A stretch of 64,000 nt of DNA from Streptococcus devriesei DSM 19639 (GCF_000423725.1 NZ_KE384084.1:742359-806358), one strand, 5' to 3'; positions 42,195-53,927 are shown, counted from the first letter of the stretch. Translations and numbers: made by a program. The notes: generated by a model not told the origin, from the sequence alone.

Positions 42195-44138
42195 TTACTC
42201 ACTGTTTGAGTCATCAATTTTCTTGTTGATATATTTTTCAACATTGGCAGAATGTTCTTCATAAGTTTTGGCATAGTATACTTCACCTGTGGTGACGTCT
42301 GCCACAAAATACAAATCATCCGTAGATTCCGGCTCTACTGCTGCTTTAATAGCCGACAGGCCGGGATTGTCTACTGCACCGGGCATCAAGCCTTTATTGG
42401 TGTAAACATTATAAGGCGACTTGATTTTGGTATTGATATTGGCATCCTCTTTCAAGGTTGTCTTTTCACCTAATTTTCCCATTGCATAAAGAACAGCAAT
42501 GTTAGACTGAAGAGGCATGTCCTGATCTATACGATTATAGAAGACACCTGCAATTTTCTTGCGGTCATCATCTGTCGAACCTTCTTTTTCAACAAGAGAA
42601 GCCATCGCTAAAATTTCATTGACCGTTTTACCTTGTGACTCAATGGTATCATAATAATTTTGCATATTGGCATCCATAGCAGCCAGCATGCTGTCAATTA
42701 AATCTTCAACACTGGTCTTCTTCTCGTAATTATAAGTGGCCGGAAACAGATAGCCTTCCAACTGATAGGTCACCTTAGAAGAATCCGGCAGACTGCCTAA
42801 GAGTTTAGGATATTTCTTTACCATTTTGCTGATAAAATCCTTGTCCTGAACGGTCTTTAAAAATTCCTTGGAGGTAAAAGGCGTCTTATCCGTTTTTTTC
42901 TTAGTGTTGGCATTGCTCGTAACAGCCTTGGCAATCTGTTTGATGGTGTACCCTTCAGGAATCAAAACCTTGCCCAAAACAGGAGCCTGAGGTGTTGTTG
43001 TTCCGCCTTTTTGAAGAGCTTTAGCGATGTCATCTAAGGACATGCTCTTTTGTAAATTATAGTAGCCGCTCTGTAGATTGCCGTAATTGCGGAATTTGGT
43101 ATAGTAATTGAAAACAGCTGCATTTTTGATAACGCCGGCTTTTTCAAGAATTTTACCGATCATCCGATTGCCGGAACCGCTTGGAATCTCTACCTGAACA
43201 TACTTAGTAGATTTAGCATCCAAAGGCTTGAGAGCACTGGAGACATAATAATAACCAAAGAGACCTGTTCCTATCAGTAAAATAAGGATGAAGGTAATTA
43301 AGACAGTTGAAATCTTTCTTGCCAGTCTGTTGGTTTTCTTATGGCGCTGCTGCCTTCTCTGATTCAGATTGACTGCTGTGTCCTGAGGAGTCTTTTTATC
43401 TTTAGATTGCTGAGGTTTCTTAGTAATTTTTTGCACCTCCTCCTCTTCTTCTAATTTAGGAATTTCCTTATCTTTGACTGCCTTAGCTTCCTCTTTAGGC
43501 TGAGTCTTGGTTTCAGCCTTAGATGTTAAATCGGATACAGACAGCTCTTTGGTGTCTTCCTCTATGCTGCTTTGATGCTTTTCTACAAAATCAGCAGGCA
43601 GCTGCCAGTTTTCTGCTTCTCCGTCATCAAACCAAGTTCCTGTAGATTTCACTTTTACTTCTAAATTATTAGAAGGGTCATTGGCAATCAGTGTTTCTGA
43701 AACAGATTCAGCAGGGTTTGGATTAGCTGTCTCATTTTGGACAGATTCGGAAAGCTGAGATGCTTGGGCAGGAACCTCAGCTGTTTGAGGTGTTTTTTGA
43801 TCAGTTGCTTTTTTCTCGGACGGATTGCTCGAATCAGGTGAGAAAACTTCATCTAAGTTGGCTAAGACATCATCAACCACTTGATCTGTAATCTTTCCCT
43901 CGGGGACCGGCATAACAGCCGCCGCATCCTCTTTGACTGCTGGCTGACCGGATGGCTCTTTAGAAAGCTGAGCATTATCGACAGAATAATCCTCAGAACT
44001 TTCGTTGCCCGACTGCTTGGCTTCGCGTTCTCTGCGCAAGCGGCTGGCTTTCTCCATATCTGCTAAAATTTGTTCTTTAAAACTTTTCGTCTGTTGAGCT
44101 TTTTTCTTCTCTTTGTCATTAAAGATATCATCAGTCAA
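42195..44138 (-). CDS. mltG: Endolytic peptidoglycan transglycosylase MltG
   Basis: A 647-residue protein: long charged, repeat-poor cytoplasmic N-terminus (about 1-280, rich in E, K, Q, S), one transmembrane helix (about 282-304) and the extracellular YceG-like domain. The catalytic Glu is in MASLVEKEG, with PYNVYTNKGLMPG near the end. In streptococci it is part of peripheral wall synthesis and linked to PBP2b/RodA. Length is longer than in Bacillus because of the N-terminal extension. Confidence 0.95.
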   Translation of the reverse strand: MTDDIFNDKEKKKAQQTKSFKEQILADMEKASRLRREREAKQSGNESSEDYSVDNAQLSKEPSGQPAVKEDAAAVMPVPEGKITDQVVDDVLANLDEVFSPDSSNPSEKKATDQKTPQTAEVPAQASQLSESVQNETANPNPAESVSETLIANDPSNNLEVKVKSTGTWFDDGEAENWQLPADFVEKHQSSIEEDTKELSVSDLTSKAETKTQPKEEAKAVKDKEIPKLEEEEEVQKITKKPQQSKDKKTPQDTAVNLNQRRQQRHKKTNRLARKISTVLITFILILLIGTGLFGYYYVSSALKPLDAKSTKYVQVEIPSGSGNRMIGKILEKAGVIKNAAVFNYYTKFRNYGNLQSGYYNLQKSMSLDDIAKALQKGGTTTPQAPVLGKVLIPEGYTIKQIAKAVTSNANTKKKTDKTPFTSKEFLKTVQDKDFISKMVKKYPKLLGSLPDSSKVTYQLEGYLFPATYNYEKKTSVEDLIDSMLAAMDANMQNYYDTIESQGKTVNEILAMASLVEKEGSTDDDRKKIAGVFYNRIDQDMPLQSNIAVLYAMGKLGEKTTLKEDANINTKIKSPYNVYTNKGLMPGAVDNPGLSAIKAAVEPESTDDLYFVADVTTGEVYYAKTYEEHSANVEKYINKKIDDSNSE

Positions 44139-44234
44139 AGCTTAACCTCCTAATGTTTATCACAGGCTATTATAACCTAAAAACGCTTTAAAGGCAATTT
44201 TATCAATTATTTATTACAGCTAAGTAACAAAAAG

Positions 44235-44726
44235 TTAGATCTCAGGATTCTCCCAAACCATATTGTACCAAGTGCTGCCGCCATGATTTGACAATGAAAG
44301 CCCCTCATCTGTAAAACCATTCATTTCATAATAAGAAATTAAATTATCATGACATGTCAGACTAATACCTATACGCTTCTGAGCCACAGCCAAGTCCTTA
44401 AGCGCTGCCAGTAAAGTTGTGCCAACTCCTTGTTTCTGAAAAGGTTTAGCGACAGAAAGACTGGTTACGGCAATGTAGCCGGACTGGTTTGGATTAGGCT
44501 GAACCCTTTGAAATAAATCATCCGTCAGGTAGCGGCTGGCAACGACAGGGCCTTCGATATAGCCCGCAAGCTGCCCGTCCTGTTCAGCCACTAAAAAAGT
44601 ATCGGCTATGTTTTCAATCCGCTCTTTTATGACTTTCGGAGTTGCTGCCTCAGCAGATGAAAAATTTTCAGCTTCAATGCGGCTGACTTCCGCTAAATCA
44701 GCTAACTGAACTTGTCTAATCAGCAT
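44235..44726 (-). CDS. GNAT-family N-acetyltransferase
   Basis: A 163-residue acetyltransferase. Acetyl-CoA motif A reads SVAKPFQKQGVGTTLLAAL (about 112-130), with the beta-bulge YIAVTSL before it and YYEMNGF in motif B. Substrate unknown. It lies between murC and mltG and is preceded by a terminator. Confidence 0.88.
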   Translation of the reverse strand: MLIRQVQLADLAEVSRIEAENFSSAEAATPKVIKERIENIADTFLVAEQDGQLAGYIEGPVVASRYLTDDLFQRVQPNPNQSGYIAVTSLSVAKPFQKQGVGTTLLAALKDLAVAQKRIGISLTCHDNLISYYEMNGFTDEGLSLSNHGGSTWYNMVWENPEI

Positions 44727-44743
44727 TTTATCTCCTTTCAGAA

Positions 44744-44776
44744 AAAAGGTCTTTACTAAAAAGTAAAGAAACCTTT
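44744..44776 (-). terminator. Terminator of murC
   Basis: Minus strand AAGGTTTCTTTACT and AGTAAAGACCTTTTTT: stem with one internal mismatch pair and a U-run, between murC and the GNAT gene. Confidence 0.7.
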
Positions 44777-44779
44777 ATA

Positions 44780-46111
44780 TTATTGTGTATTTTTTGTCAA
44801 GTTAGATAAGAGTTCTTCAAATGAACGCTCGTAAAGCTGGATATCTCCTGCTCCCATAAAGACATAGACAGCATTGTCATGGTCCAAAAGCGGAGACACG
44901 TTCTCAACAGTGATTACTTTGGCAGGTTTAACAATCTTTTCTGCCAAATCTTCTACTTTGACATCGCCATGATCTACCTCACGGGCAGAACCGTAAATCT
45001 GTGCCAAATAAACACTGTCAGCTTCATTTAAGGCTTGGGCAAAGTCATCTAAGAGCGCAATAGTCCTTGTAAAGGTGTGCGGCTGAAAAATGGCAACAAT
45101 TTCTTTTGAAGGGTACTTTTGCCGAGCAGCATCAAGCGTTGCAATGATTTCAGTCGGATGGTGTGCGAAGTCATCAATGACCGTCGTATCATTAATGCGT
45201 TTTTCTGAAAAACGGCGTTTGACACCAGAGAAAGTCTTCAAATGCTGAGCCACCAATGCCATGTCAACACCGGCAGTGTATAAATTCGCGATAACAGCTG
45301 TCGCATTAAGCACATTGTGACGGCCAAAGGCTGGTATATGGAAACGTCCAAGCTCTTCTTGGCCGTGTTTGACCTTGAAATCAGAGCCCTTGGTATTTCT
45401 CATAATATCATAGGCAATAAAATCATTATCGTCCTTAAAGCCATAATAATAAATCGGTGCAGGCGATGTTATCTTACGCAGGTAAGGATCTTCTCCGTAG
45501 ACAAAAAGACCTTTTTTAACTTGTTTGGCATAATCGTTGAAGGCATCAAAAACATCTTCAACACTTGTAAAGTAGTCCGGATGGTCAAAGTCAATGTTTG
45601 TGATAATAGAATATTCCGGATGATAAGGCATAAAGTGACGCTCATATTCATCAGATTCAAAAACAAAGTACTGACTGTTAGCCAAGCCGCGTCCTGTACC
45701 ATCACCAATCAGATAGCTGGTGTCTGTAATATTTTTCAGCACATGAGCCAGAAGGCCTGTTGTGGATGTCTTGCCGTGAGCTCCTGCCACACCGAGGCTG
45801 GTAAATTGACGCATAAAGCCGCCTAAAAACTCATGGTAGCGTTTAAACTGATAGCCGTTTTTGACAGCATAGGCAACTTCAATATTATTGTCTTCCCGAA
45901 AGGCATTTCCTGCGATAATTTCCATATCATCAGTGATATTAGCTTCTGCAAAAGGCAGGATGGCAATGCCTGCTTTTTCAAGACCGTGCTGGGTAAAATA
46001 GTACTTATCCACATCACTTCCCTGCACCTTATACCCCATTTGATGGAGCATCAGTGCCAGGGCACTCATCCCTGAGCCTTTGATTCCAATAAAGTGAATG
46101 GTTTTAGACAT
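44780..46111 (-). CDS. murC: UDP-N-acetylmuramate--L-alanine ligase
   Basis: A 443-residue Mur ligase adding L-Ala to UDP-MurNAc. N-terminal Rossmann loop [12 protein letters not shown] (about 9-20), ATP loop [12 protein letters not shown] (about 106-117), and FDHPDYF. I start at ATG 46111 with GAGGAGA upstream; the longer frame to 46144 would overlap the previous gene and lacks a binding site. Confidence 0.96.
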   Translation of the reverse strand: MSKTIHFIGIKGSGMSALALMLHQMGYKVQGSDVDKYYFTQHGLEKAGIAILPFAEANITDDMEIIAGNAFREDNNIEVAYAVKNGYQFKRYHEFLGGFMRQFTSLGVAGAHGKTSTTGLLAHVLKNITDTSYLIGDGTGRGLANSQYFVFESDEYERHFMPYHPEYSIITNIDFDHPDYFTSVEDVFDAFNDYAKQVKKGLFVYGEDPYLRKITSPAPIYYYGFKDDNDFIAYDIMRNTKGSDFKVKHGQEELGRFHIPAFGRHNVLNATAVIANLYTAGVDMALVAQHLKTFSGVKRRFSEKRINDTTVIDDFAHHPTEIIATLDAARQKYPSKEIVAIFQPHTFTRTIALLDDFAQALNEADSVYLAQIYGSAREVDHGDVKVEDLAEKIVKPAKVITVENVSPLLDHDNAVYVFMGAGDIQLYERSFEELLSNLTKNTQ

Positions 46112-46127
46112 GTTTTTAATTTCTCCT

Positions 46128-46718
46128 CTAGTTGACATCTTCAAGACGTTCCAAGTTTAACTCCTGAGCTACATGGCGCTCACGGTGTTCTTGTTTTTCT
46201 TTTTGATTATAGATCTGGCTGTTTTTTAAAAAGTCGTAATTATTCTTTTTAACATCTTTTCTTGAAGGATTTTCCGGCTCTGAATAGTTCTTGGGCAGCT
46301 CAGCCAAAATATAAAAATCCTGATGTAAATGATTTGAAAAACGGCCTAATTCAGTCTTGGGAGCCGGCACCTCTTTTTCAGATGTCTTGATCATCCCTTT
46401 AGAAACTGGTCTGCTATAATCATTTGCAATGAAAGACTGACGCTTTTTTTTCAGATCTTGACGCGCTTTTTCACGGGCAATTTCAGCATAGGTTTTTCCT
46501 GCCTTTTGCGTCTTAATCCGCTCCGAAGCCACTTCTTGAGGATTGGGGTTATCAGGAATAAACTGATAACCTTGAGTTACATCGTCATAAACCTTATCTT
46601 CATAAGGACCGTGAATATTAGTGATCAGGTCTTCATTTTCATATAAACGCATTATCTTAGCAATTTCAACGACAGCCTCATCATCCGCAACCAAGGGAAA
46701 TTTTCTTTTACGACCCAT
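46128..46718 (-). CDS. Conserved streptococcal hypothetical protein
   Basis: About 196 residues, hydrophilic, no membrane segment. It begins [21 protein letters not shown] and contains a coiled-coil-prone basic middle ([19 protein letters not shown]) and a disordered C-terminus rich in K, E, N, Q. I choose ATG 46718 over 46742 because of the AAGGATG nine bases upstream. Placed between an SNF2 helicase and murC in this genus. I do not recognise a function. Confidence 0.7.
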   Translation of the reverse strand: MGRKRKFPLVADDEAVVEIAKIMRLYENEDLITNIHGPYEDKVYDDVTQGYQFIPDNPNPQEVASERIKTQKAGKTYAEIAREKARQDLKKKRQSFIANDYSRPVSKGMIKTSEKEVPAPKTELGRFSNHLHQDFYILAELPKNYSEPENPSRKDVKKNNYDFLKNSQIYNQKEKQEHRERHVAQELNLERLEDVN

Positions 46719-46779
46719 TAACTCACATCCTTTCTGAAACATTCCTATTATAAACTAAAAATAACATTTTTGAAAGACA

Positions 46780-49700
46780 TCACACAGAAATTCCTAAAAT
46801 TTCTTTGATTTCTTCGATGCTCATGCTGGCGCGTGTTTCATTTCCGTCTAAAACAGTGGTCACCAGATTTTTTTTGCTTTCTTGCAGCTCTAAGATTTTT
46901 TCTTCAATCGTTCCCCGCGTAATCATGCGGTAAACTTCAACATTTTCCTTTTGCCCGATACGATGGGCGCGGCTGATTGCCTGCATTTCCACAGCGGGAT
47001 TCCACCATAAATCAATCAAAACAACAGTATCTGCTCCTGTCAGATTGAGGCCGACACCACCTGCTTTTAGGGAAATTAAAAAGATATCTTTGCTGCCATT
47101 GTTGAAGGCGCGTGTCATCTCCTGACGCTCATTAGCCGGGGTAGAGCCTGTCATTTTATAGCTGGTCAGACCAAGAACAGCCATTTCTTCTTCTGCCAAA
47201 TCCAGCATATTGCGGAACTGAGAAAAGATTAAGGCCCTATGACCGCTTTCTTTGATCTGCTGCAGGAGTTCCCTCAGACTGGCCATTTTCCCGCTGTCTC
47301 CATCATAAGACATAAAGAGTTTTGGCGTATCGCAAATCTGACGCAGGCGTGTAATGCCGGAGAGAATCTCAATTTTCCGGCGATTGATTTCAGCATCAGA
47401 AGACTGCCGGATATTGTCCTGCATCTGGCGGAGCTGTGCCAAATAAATGGCCTTTTGACTGTCTGCCAGTTCATTGTGATAATTAATTTCAGTTAAATCC
47501 GGAAGCTCCGGCAAGACATCTTCCTTGCGGCGGCGCATGACAAAAGGCTTGATATAGCGGGCAACCCTTTGAGGCTCCATTTTTAAAAATGTTTTCTTTG
47601 CCGGCAAAAGACCCGGCAAAACAATCTGAAAAATGGACCAAATTTCTAACAGCTTATTTTCAATCGGTGTTCCAGAAAGAGCAAAGCAGTTTTTAACTTC
47701 AAAAGCACGAAGGCTCTGTGCAATCTTAGTCTGGGTATTTTTCATGACCTGTGCTTCATCTAGTATTAAATAATCAAAGCGTCTTTTTTGGTAAAGGTCA
47801 AAATCCTGGCGGAAGGAAGCATAGCTGGTAATTGTCACCTGATGGTTTTCAGCAATAACCTCATCTCTCACTGCCTTGAGGCCGTAGGAGACAGCCACAT
47901 CTAAATCAGGCGTAAATTTTTGACATTCGTCCTTCCAGTTATAAATTAAACTGGACGGTGATAAAATCAAAACCTTGGAGTCCTTAGTGAGACTGCTTGT
48001 CAAGAAGGTCAGGGTCTGCAAGGTCTTTCCCAGTCCCATATCATCGGCTAAAATACCGCCAAAACCGTACTTATCAAGCATAGACATCCATCTCACACCT
48101 TTGAGCTGATAATCGCGCAGGCTGGCATTAACCTTGAAATCCGGCAGTGAAAATTCTTCCGGATGACGCAAATCCTTGACTAACTGAGCAAAATCTTGGG
48201 AGAATTGGACATTTCCTACATCCTGCAAGGCATCAGAAACTTGATAGGCAGCAATCTTACTGACCTCAAGATGGCCGTTATGGCGTTTTTTCGCACGCAG
48301 ATTTTGCAGAGCCTGACTGACCTTTTGAGTTTCTTCATCAAAAAGAACCAATTTCCCAGACTTGCTGACAAAGTAGGAACGATTTTCAAAAAGAGCTGTC
48401 AGAGCATCATCAATATCACTCTCAAAAATACTTGAAAAATCAAAGGAAATATCCAGCAAGCCTTGATTCGTTTTAATATCAATCCTTGGTTTTTCCAGAT
48501 AGCGCAGGGCCTCAAGCGACGCAGAAAGATTAACCTTGCCGATACGTTCAAAATGGTTCAGCGTTTCCGTGAAAAAGCTGTAAAGTTCCTGAGCTTTCAG
48601 AGGCGGGTGATAGGCAGTAAATCCCTTTGAAAAACCATAAAGTTCAAGAAGGTTGGCAATTTTCTTTTCCTTTTTAAAATGACTGGCAAAAGGCAGAGCT
48701 TCTTTTTCTTCCTGACTGGAAACTTTAACTTGTCCGTAATCAAATACCAAATGCAGCACAAGTTCTTGATTGCTTGACAGATCAAAATTAAAAATAACCT
48801 CAAAATCACGGATATCAAAACTGGCAGGTGCTTCAACCCTGCCCAGCTTTTTAAAATCCAAAAGACTGGTCGCAAGCTTTGCCTGATCTTCAAAATCAAA
48901 GTAGATATGCTTAGCCAGATCTTCTTCTAAAGGCAGGCTTTTAATGGCAGCAGCTACTTTTCTTTGCTTGGAATCGAGGTGATAAAAGGTGTTATGATAA
49001 AGCAAATACTGATTATCAAAGAAAAATTTTACAGGCTTTTCATTGATAATCAGCTCAATAGACTGACGGTGAACCGTCACCTTAAACTGATACAGCTGCG
49101 CTGAACTGTCTAATTCCTTGAAGTTCAAATCGTGATAGGTTTGCGACTCGCCTTCAAAAGAGAACTCATAAAGATCATTTAAGAGACTGACACCTTCTTC
49201 AAAAAAACCGCTTGGCAAGGCCAAATTGCGAGCATGATTGGGCAGTAAAAAGTCTGTATCGGCACGAGCCGTATCAGGAACAATGCGCCACAAAAATTCA
49301 ATCAATTCCTGACTGGCCTCATCAAACTGCAAAAGAGAGAGCGGCTCATAATAATTTTTGCCTATTTGGTAATAGGATTCCTTTTTGACAACAGTCAAAA
49401 AAGCCTTAATATCACGGATAACATAGGAGCGCTTGTCAGGCAGGCGGTTGAGCTTTAAAGTCCACCAAAAATCTGCCGAAAAAGGACTCTGACTGCCCTG
49501 GGCGGACAGACGGTATTTGACACTGTCGTCTTCATTCATTGTCAAGCCATCAAGAAAAAGGCTGCCAAAAGAAGTCTTCTCTTTTCTCTCTTCCAGATCC
49601 TGTTCATCAGCGATAAGGTTATCGGCCAGATCCTTCCCTTTGGGATGATTCTTTAGATAGTGTTCAACAGCTGCTAAGTGGGAACAATAGCCCTTTTTTT

Positions 49701-49872
49701 GAAACATATCGCAAGGACAGGAAACAAGATCATCTTCGAGAGAATAGCAGACTCTGCAGTCAGCAACCTGTGCAATCAAAAAATTATCTTCTTCCTCTAA
49801 AATAGAGACTAAATGCTGTTCGTAAAAGTGGATGCCCTCATTACGGACACGTCCGGGAATCAATCTACTCAT
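46780..49872 (-). CDS. SNF2-family helicase with SWIM zinc finger
   Basis: A 1030-residue ATPase. N-terminal SWIM zinc finger (CPCDMFQKKGYCSHL, about 50-64), a large SNF2-associated middle region, then RecA-like lobes: DYQLKGVRWM, ADDMGLGKTLQT (Walker A, about 600), LDEAQVMKN (box II), and box VI QAISRAHRIGQ. Bacterial RapA-like proteins of this type remodel RNA polymerase or repair complexes; the exact role is unknown. Start at ATG 49872 (MSRLIPG) is preferred to the in-frame 49902. Confidence 0.92.
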   Translation of the reverse strand: MSRLIPGRVRNEGIHFYEQHLVSILEEEDNFLIAQVADCRVCYSLEDDLVSCPCDMFQKKGYCSHLAAVEHYLKNHPKGKDLADNLIADEQDLEERKEKTSFGSLFLDGLTMNEDDSVKYRLSAQGSQSPFSADFWWTLKLNRLPDKRSYVIRDIKAFLTVVKKESYYQIGKNYYEPLSLLQFDEASQELIEFLWRIVPDTARADTDFLLPNHARNLALPSGFFEEGVSLLNDLYEFSFEGESQTYHDLNFKELDSSAQLYQFKVTVHRQSIELIINEKPVKFFFDNQYLLYHNTFYHLDSKQRKVAAAIKSLPLEEDLAKHIYFDFEDQAKLATSLLDFKKLGRVEAPASFDIRDFEVIFNFDLSSNQELVLHLVFDYGQVKVSSQEEKEALPFASHFKKEKKIANLLELYGFSKGFTAYHPPLKAQELYSFFTETLNHFERIGKVNLSASLEALRYLEKPRIDIKTNQGLLDISFDFSSIFESDIDDALTALFENRSYFVSKSGKLVLFDEETQKVSQALQNLRAKKRHNGHLEVSKIAAYQVSDALQDVGNVQFSQDFAQLVKDLRHPEEFSLPDFKVNASLRDYQLKGVRWMSMLDKYGFGGILADDMGLGKTLQTLTFLTSSLTKDSKVLILSPSSLIYNWKDECQKFTPDLDVAVSYGLKAVRDEVIAENHQVTITSYASFRQDFDLYQKRRFDYLILDEAQVMKNTQTKIAQSLRAFEVKNCFALSGTPIENKLLEIWSIFQIVLPGLLPAKKTFLKMEPQRVARYIKPFVMRRRKEDVLPELPDLTEINYHNELADSQKAIYLAQLRQMQDNIRQSSDAEINRRKIEILSGITRLRQICDTPKLFMSYDGDSGKMASLRELLQQIKESGHRALIFSQFRNMLDLAEEEMAVLGLTSYKMTGSTPANERQEMTRAFNNGSKDIFLISLKAGGVGLNLTGADTVVLIDLWWNPAVEMQAISRAHRIGQKENVEVYRMITRGTIEEKILELQESKKNLVTTVLDGNETRASMSIEEIKEILGISV

Positions 49873-49960
49873 CGTTTTTCCGCCTTTATCCTTATCCCTC
49901 AATTATACCATATCTCTAAGGACTTTTCTTGGCTGAAAATCTCTTTTAAAAAAATAGAAA

Positions 49961-49982
49961 AATCTCACCTTAAGATGAGATT
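49961..49982 (-). terminator. Terminator of the fatty acid synthesis operon
   Basis: AATCTCA and TGAGATT with an 8-base loop, followed on the minus strand by TTTCTATTTTTTT. It is 5 bases past the accA stop. Confidence 0.75.
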
Positions 49983-49987
49983 AACTG

Positions 49988-50758
49988 TTAATATTTTCTA
50001 AAACGCTGGTAACGTTCTTCCAGCAAATCAGCTACATCCAGCTGTTCAAGTTTATTGAGTTCTTCAATCAAATTGGTCTTCATCATTTGAACAATTTCGC
50101 TTGAAAAATAGCCATGTTCAGGAATAACCTTATCTACAACTCCCATTTTGAGCAGTTCGCCGGCGGTGATCTTCATTAATTCAGCAGCTTCAATAGAACG
50201 GCTGCCGTCTTTCCAAAGAATGGAAGCAAAACCTTCCGGGCTCAAAACAGCATACATGGTATGCTCAAGCATCCAAACCCTGTCTGCAACAGCCAGAGCT
50301 AAGGCTCCGCCGGATCCGCCTTCACCGATAATAATAGCGATAATCGGCACTTTAAGGTCGCTCATTTCTAACAAGTTGCGGGCAATGGCTTCTCCCTGAC
50401 CTCTTTCTTCTGCTCCAACGCCAGGATAGGCTCCTGCCGTATTAATCAGTGTAACCACAGGCCTTTTGAATTTTTCTGCCTGCTTCATCAAGCGCAAAGC
50501 CTTGCGATAGCCCTCAGGATTTGGCTGACCAAAATTGCGGTTAAGATTATCCTGCAGATTTTTTCCCTTTTGAACACCGATAACTGTAACCGGCTTGCCA
50601 TCTAGCAGTCCAATACCGCCGACAATCGCACCGTCATCTGCAAAATGGCGGTCGCCATGCAATTCCATAAAGTCATCAAAGATCTGCTCAGCATAATCCA
50701 GAGTTGTCAAACGCGACTGGTTGCGAGCTTCTTTGAGTATTCTTGACACATTACTCAT
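49988..50758 (-). CDS. accA: Acetyl-CoA carboxylase carboxyltransferase subunit alpha
   Basis: A 256-residue half of the carboxyltransferase that moves CO2 from biotin to acetyl-Co[36 protein letters not shown], and [16 protein letters not shown] are all conserved. Shorter than E. coli AccA, as normal for streptococci. ATG overlaps the accD stop by 4 bases. Last gene in the fab operon. Confidence 0.97.
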   Translation of the reverse strand: MSNVSRILKEARNQSRLTTLDYAEQIFDDFMELHGDRHFADDGAIVGGIGLLDGKPVTVIGVQKGKNLQDNLNRNFGQPNPEGYRKALRLMKQAEKFKRPVVTLINTAGAYPGVGAEERGQGEAIARNLLEMSDLKVPIIAIIIGEGGSGGALALAVADRVWMLEHTMYAVLSPEGFASILWKDGSRSIEAAELMKITAGELLKMGVVDKVIPEHGYFSSEIVQMMKTNLIEELNKLEQLDVADLLEERYQRFRKY

Positions 50759-51621
50759 TTGCCACCTCCATGAAATGCAAGCAGTTTTGCAATCGTTTCT
50801 TTCATGTCTGTTCGTTTGACGATAGCATCAACAAAGCCATGTTCTAACAGAAACTCAGCCTTTTGAAACTTTTTAGGCAGGGTTTCACGGACAGTTGTCT
50901 CAATAACACGGCGTCCGGCAAAACCAATCAAAGCCTGAGGTTCTGCCAAGATAATATCGCCTTCCATAGCAAAGCTGGCTGTTACACCGCCGGTTGTAGG
51001 GTCTGTCAGCACTGTTAAGTAAAAAAGGCCTGCATTAGAATGACGTTTTACTGCTGCTGAGACTTTAGCCATTTGCATCAGACTCATAATGCCTTCCTGC
51101 ATGCGGGCACCGCCAGAGGCTGTAAAAATAACAACCGGCAGGAGCTCTGCTCTTGCATATTCAAACAGACGGGTAATTTTCTCACCAACAACCGTTCCCA
51201 TCGAAGCCATAATGAAATTAGAGTCCATGATAGCAAGAGCTGCTTTTTGTCCGGCAAAAGCAGCTGTTCCTGTCATGACAGCTTCATCAAGACCTGTCTT
51301 GGCTCGAGCAGCCGCCAATTTTTCCTTATAATCAGGAAAATCAAGGGGATCCTTTGTTTCAATACCTGTAAACATTTCTTGAAAAGATCCCTCATCAACT
51401 GTAATCGCTAAGCGTTCCTGAGCTGAGATACGAAAATTATAAGAACACTTGGGACAGATTTTGGCTAAACCAAGGTCCTTTTGATAAATCATGTGTTTGC
51501 AAGCCGGACACTTATCAAACAGCTCATCTGGAACTTCCGGTGTTTCCCGAGGTTCTGTCCGTTTCATAGAACGCTGAGGATTTATACGGATATACTTATT
51601 TTTTCTTTCAAATAAAGCCAT
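50755..51621 (-). CDS. accD: Acetyl-CoA carboxylase carboxyltransferase subunit beta
   Basis: A 288-residue subunit with its N-terminal zinc ribbon [22 protein letters not shown] (about 38-59) and the crotonase-like core ([33 protein letters not shown]). Pairs with AccA. Nine bases after accC. Confidence 0.97.
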   Translation of the reverse strand: MALFERKNKYIRINPQRSMKRTEPRETPEVPDELFDKCPACKHMIYQKDLGLAKICPKCSYNFRISAQERLAITVDEGSFQEMFTGIETKDPLDFPDYKEKLAAARAKTGLDEAVMTGTAAFAGQKAALAIMDSNFIMASMGTVVGEKITRLFEYARAELLPVVIFTASGGARMQEGIMSLMQMAKVSAAVKRHSNAGLFYLTVLTDPTTGGVTASFAMEGDIILAEPQALIGFAGRRVIETTVRETLPKKFQKAEFLLEHGFVDAIVKRTDMKETIAKLLAFHGGGK

Positions 51622-51629
51622 ATCAACAC

Positions 51630-53000
51630 CTATTCTTTATCCTCTGTATAAGCCGGCAAAAAAGTCTCCATCAAAAAAGATGTATCATAGTCACCGGCAA
51701 TAACATTTGAATTAGAAATTAAATCAAGCTGGAATTCAGCATTTGTAACGACACCGCTCACTTCAAACTCATATAAAGCACGCTGCATCTTCATCAGAGC
51801 ATCAAAGCGATTTTCTCCGTGAACGATAATTTTGGCAATCATGCTGTCATAGTAAGGCGGGATGGTGTAATTATTGTACATGGCACTGTCAACACGCAGA
51901 CCGACACCGCCGCTTGGCAGGAAAAGATCATTAATCTTGCCCGGACTGGGAGCAAAATTAAATCTAGGATTTTCTGCATTAATCCGGCATTCAATAGCAT
52001 GGCCGCAAATCCGGATGTCATCCTGCTGATAAGCTAATTCCTGGCCTGCAGCAATGCGAATCTGTTCCTTTACAATATCAACACCGGTAACGAATTCTGT
52101 CACCGGATGCTCAACCTGAACACGTGTATTCATTTCCATGAAATAGAATTCCCCGGACGCCTCATCTAAAAGGAATTCAATGGTGCCGGCATTTTCGTAA
52201 TTAACCGCCTTTGCGGCCCGAACAGCAGCATCTCCCATTTTACCGCGTAAGGTCTTACCAATGGCAATAGAAGGGCTTTCTTCCAGAACTTTTTGATTAT
52301 TACGCTGGAGTGAGCAGTCGCGCTCTCCAAGGTGAATAATATGACCGAAAGAATCTCCTAAAATTTGCACTTCAATATGACGTGCCGGGTAGATAACTTT
52401 TTCCAAGTACATGGCACCATTGCCAAAAGCTGCCAGAGCTTCTTGGGAAGCCGACTCAAAGGCCGCCGTTAAGTCTTCTTTTTTATCAACCTTGCGAATG
52501 CCCTTGCCGCCACCGCCGGCAGACGCTTTCAGCATAACCGGATAGCCAATCTTATCAGCAATTTTCAAGGCCTCTTCAGCCGTGAAAACTTCACCGTCAG
52601 AACCCGGGATAACAGGGACCTCAGCCTTGATCATTTCAGCACGCGCATTGATTTTATCCCCCATTTTATCCATAACGGCAGCTGCCGGACCGATAAACTT
52701 AATCCGCATCTCTTCGCACATCGTTGCAAACTTAGAATTTTCACTTAAAAAACCAAAACCTGGATGAATGGCCTCAGCTCCGGTTACAATGGCCGCCGAT
52801 AAAACAGCATTCATATTAAGATAAGAATCTGTTGATTTAGCCGGCCCAATACACACAGCCTCATCTGCTAAGAGGGTGTGAAGCGAGTCTTTATCTGCTT
52901 CTGAATAGACTGCAACAGTCGTAATTCCTAATTCTCTGGCTGCGCGGATAATACGCACAGCAATTTCACCACGATTGGCAATCAAAATTTTCTTAAACAT
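51630..53000 (-). CDS. accC: Biotin carboxylase
   Basis: A 456-residue ATP-grasp enzyme that carboxylates the biotin on Acc[18 protein letters not shown] at the start, the glycine-rich [12 protein letters not shown] (about 159-170), and [14 protein letters not shown] near 288-301 with the catalytic residues. Standard length. Confidence 0.98.
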   Translation of the reverse strand: MFKKILIANRGEIAVRIIRAARELGITTVAVYSEADKDSLHTLLADEAVCIGPAKSTDSYLNMNAVLSAAIVTGAEAIHPGFGFLSENSKFATMCEEMRIKFIGPAAAVMDKMGDKINARAEMIKAEVPVIPGSDGEVFTAEEALKIADKIGYPVMLKASAGGGGKGIRKVDKKEDLTAAFESASQEALAAFGNGAMYLEKVIYPARHIEVQILGDSFGHIIHLGERDCSLQRNNQKVLEESPSIAIGKTLRGKMGDAAVRAAKAVNYENAGTIEFLLDEASGEFYFMEMNTRVQVEHPVTEFVTGVDIVKEQIRIAAGQELAYQQDDIRICGHAIECRINAENPRFNFAPSPGKINDLFLPSGGVGLRVDSAMYNNYTIPPYYDSMIAKIIVHGENRFDALMKMQRALYEFEVSGVVTNAEFQLDLISNSNVIAGDYDTSFLMETFLPAYTEDKE

Positions 53001-53031
53001 GATGATGCATTTCTCCTAAGGTTTTAATGTA

Positions 53032-53454
53032 TTAATTCCCCAACGCAAAAGTCAGCGTTCCGCTTGCCGCCAGTTTTCCATCTACTTCCGCTTTTGCTTC
53101 AACAACAGCAATCGTTCCGCGGCGCTTAACAAACTTGGCCGTCATGACGAGCTGATCGCCGGGAACCACTTGTTTTTTAAACTTCACCTTGTCCATACCT
53201 GCGTAAAAAACAAGCTTACCTTTATTTTCTTCTTTTGACAGTTCAAGGACACCTGCAGTCTGTGCCAAAGCTTCCATAATCAAAACGCCCGGCATCACAG
53301 GATATTGAGGAAAGTGACCGTTGAAAAAGGGTTCATTGATTGTCACATTTTTAATGGCAACAATTTCATCATCACTGATTTCAAGAACACGATCAACTAA
53401 TAACATAGGGTAACGGTGAGGAAGCGCCTCACGAATCTTATTAATATCAATCAT
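53032..53454 (-). CDS. fabZ: (3R)-hydroxyacyl-ACP dehydratase FabZ
   Basis: A 140-residue hot-dog dehydratase. Active-site His in [16 protein letters not shown] (about 43-58) and Glu in IMEALAQ. With FabM it supplies unsaturated fatty acids, since streptococci lack FabA. Its start overlaps accB by 4 bases. Confidence 0.98.
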   Translation of the reverse strand: MIDINKIREALPHRYPMLLVDRVLEISDDEIVAIKNVTINEPFFNGHFPQYPVMPGVLIMEALAQTAGVLELSKEENKGKLVFYAGMDKVKFKKQVVPGDQLVMTAKFVKRRGTIAVVEAKAEVDGKLAASGTLTFALGN

Positions 53455-53924
53455 TTGATACGTACCAGTCCTTTTCCAAATTCAACCACTTCTTCATTTG
53501 TTACTAAAATTTCCGTGACAACACCGTCTTTTGGTGCAGGCACTTCATTCATCACTTTCATAGCCTCAATGATAAGCAGCGTCTGTCCTTTTTTGACCTG
53601 ATCGCCAACAGAAACAAAGGCTGGTTTGTCAGGAGCCGATGCGAGGTAAGCCACTCCAACCAAGGGACTCTCAACAACATCGCCTTCAGCCGCAGCCACT
53701 GTTGGCTCTTCAACAAGGGGAGCCGGAGCTTCTGCTGCTTGAGGAGCCGGGGTTGAAACCGCTGCAATTGGAGTAGCCGCTTCAGTCACAGCTGCAGGAG
53801 GAACTGCTGCAACTGATTCATTTTTGCTGAAGACAAGGGCTTCACCGTTGTTATTATAGGAAAATTCACGCAAACTGGAGCTGTCAAACTGACTCATCAA
53901 ATCTTTGATTTCTGAAATATTCAT
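53451..53924 (-). CDS. accB: Biotin carboxyl carrier protein
   Basis: A 157-residue carrier. N-terminal helix ([19 protein letters not shown]), a long Ala/Pro linker (about 40-80), and the C-terminal biotinyl domain with the modified Lys in [10 protein letters not shown] (about 117-126). Carries CO2 between AccC and AccAD. Confidence 0.97.
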   Translation of the reverse strand: MNISEIKDLMSQFDSSSLREFSYNNNGEALVFSKNESVAAVPPAAVTEAATPIAAVSTPAPQAAEAPAPLVEEPTVAAAEGDVVESPLVGVAYLASAPDKPAFVSVGDQVKKGQTLLIIEAMKVMNEVPAPKDGVVTEILVTNEEVVEFGKGLVRIK

Positions 53925-53927
53925 GAA

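Noticed and set aside
45317..45826. 169-codon plus-strand ORF inside murC
   Set aside because: Fully antisense to conserved murC coding sequence, no binding site, Cys/Asn-rich composition typical of a shadow frame.
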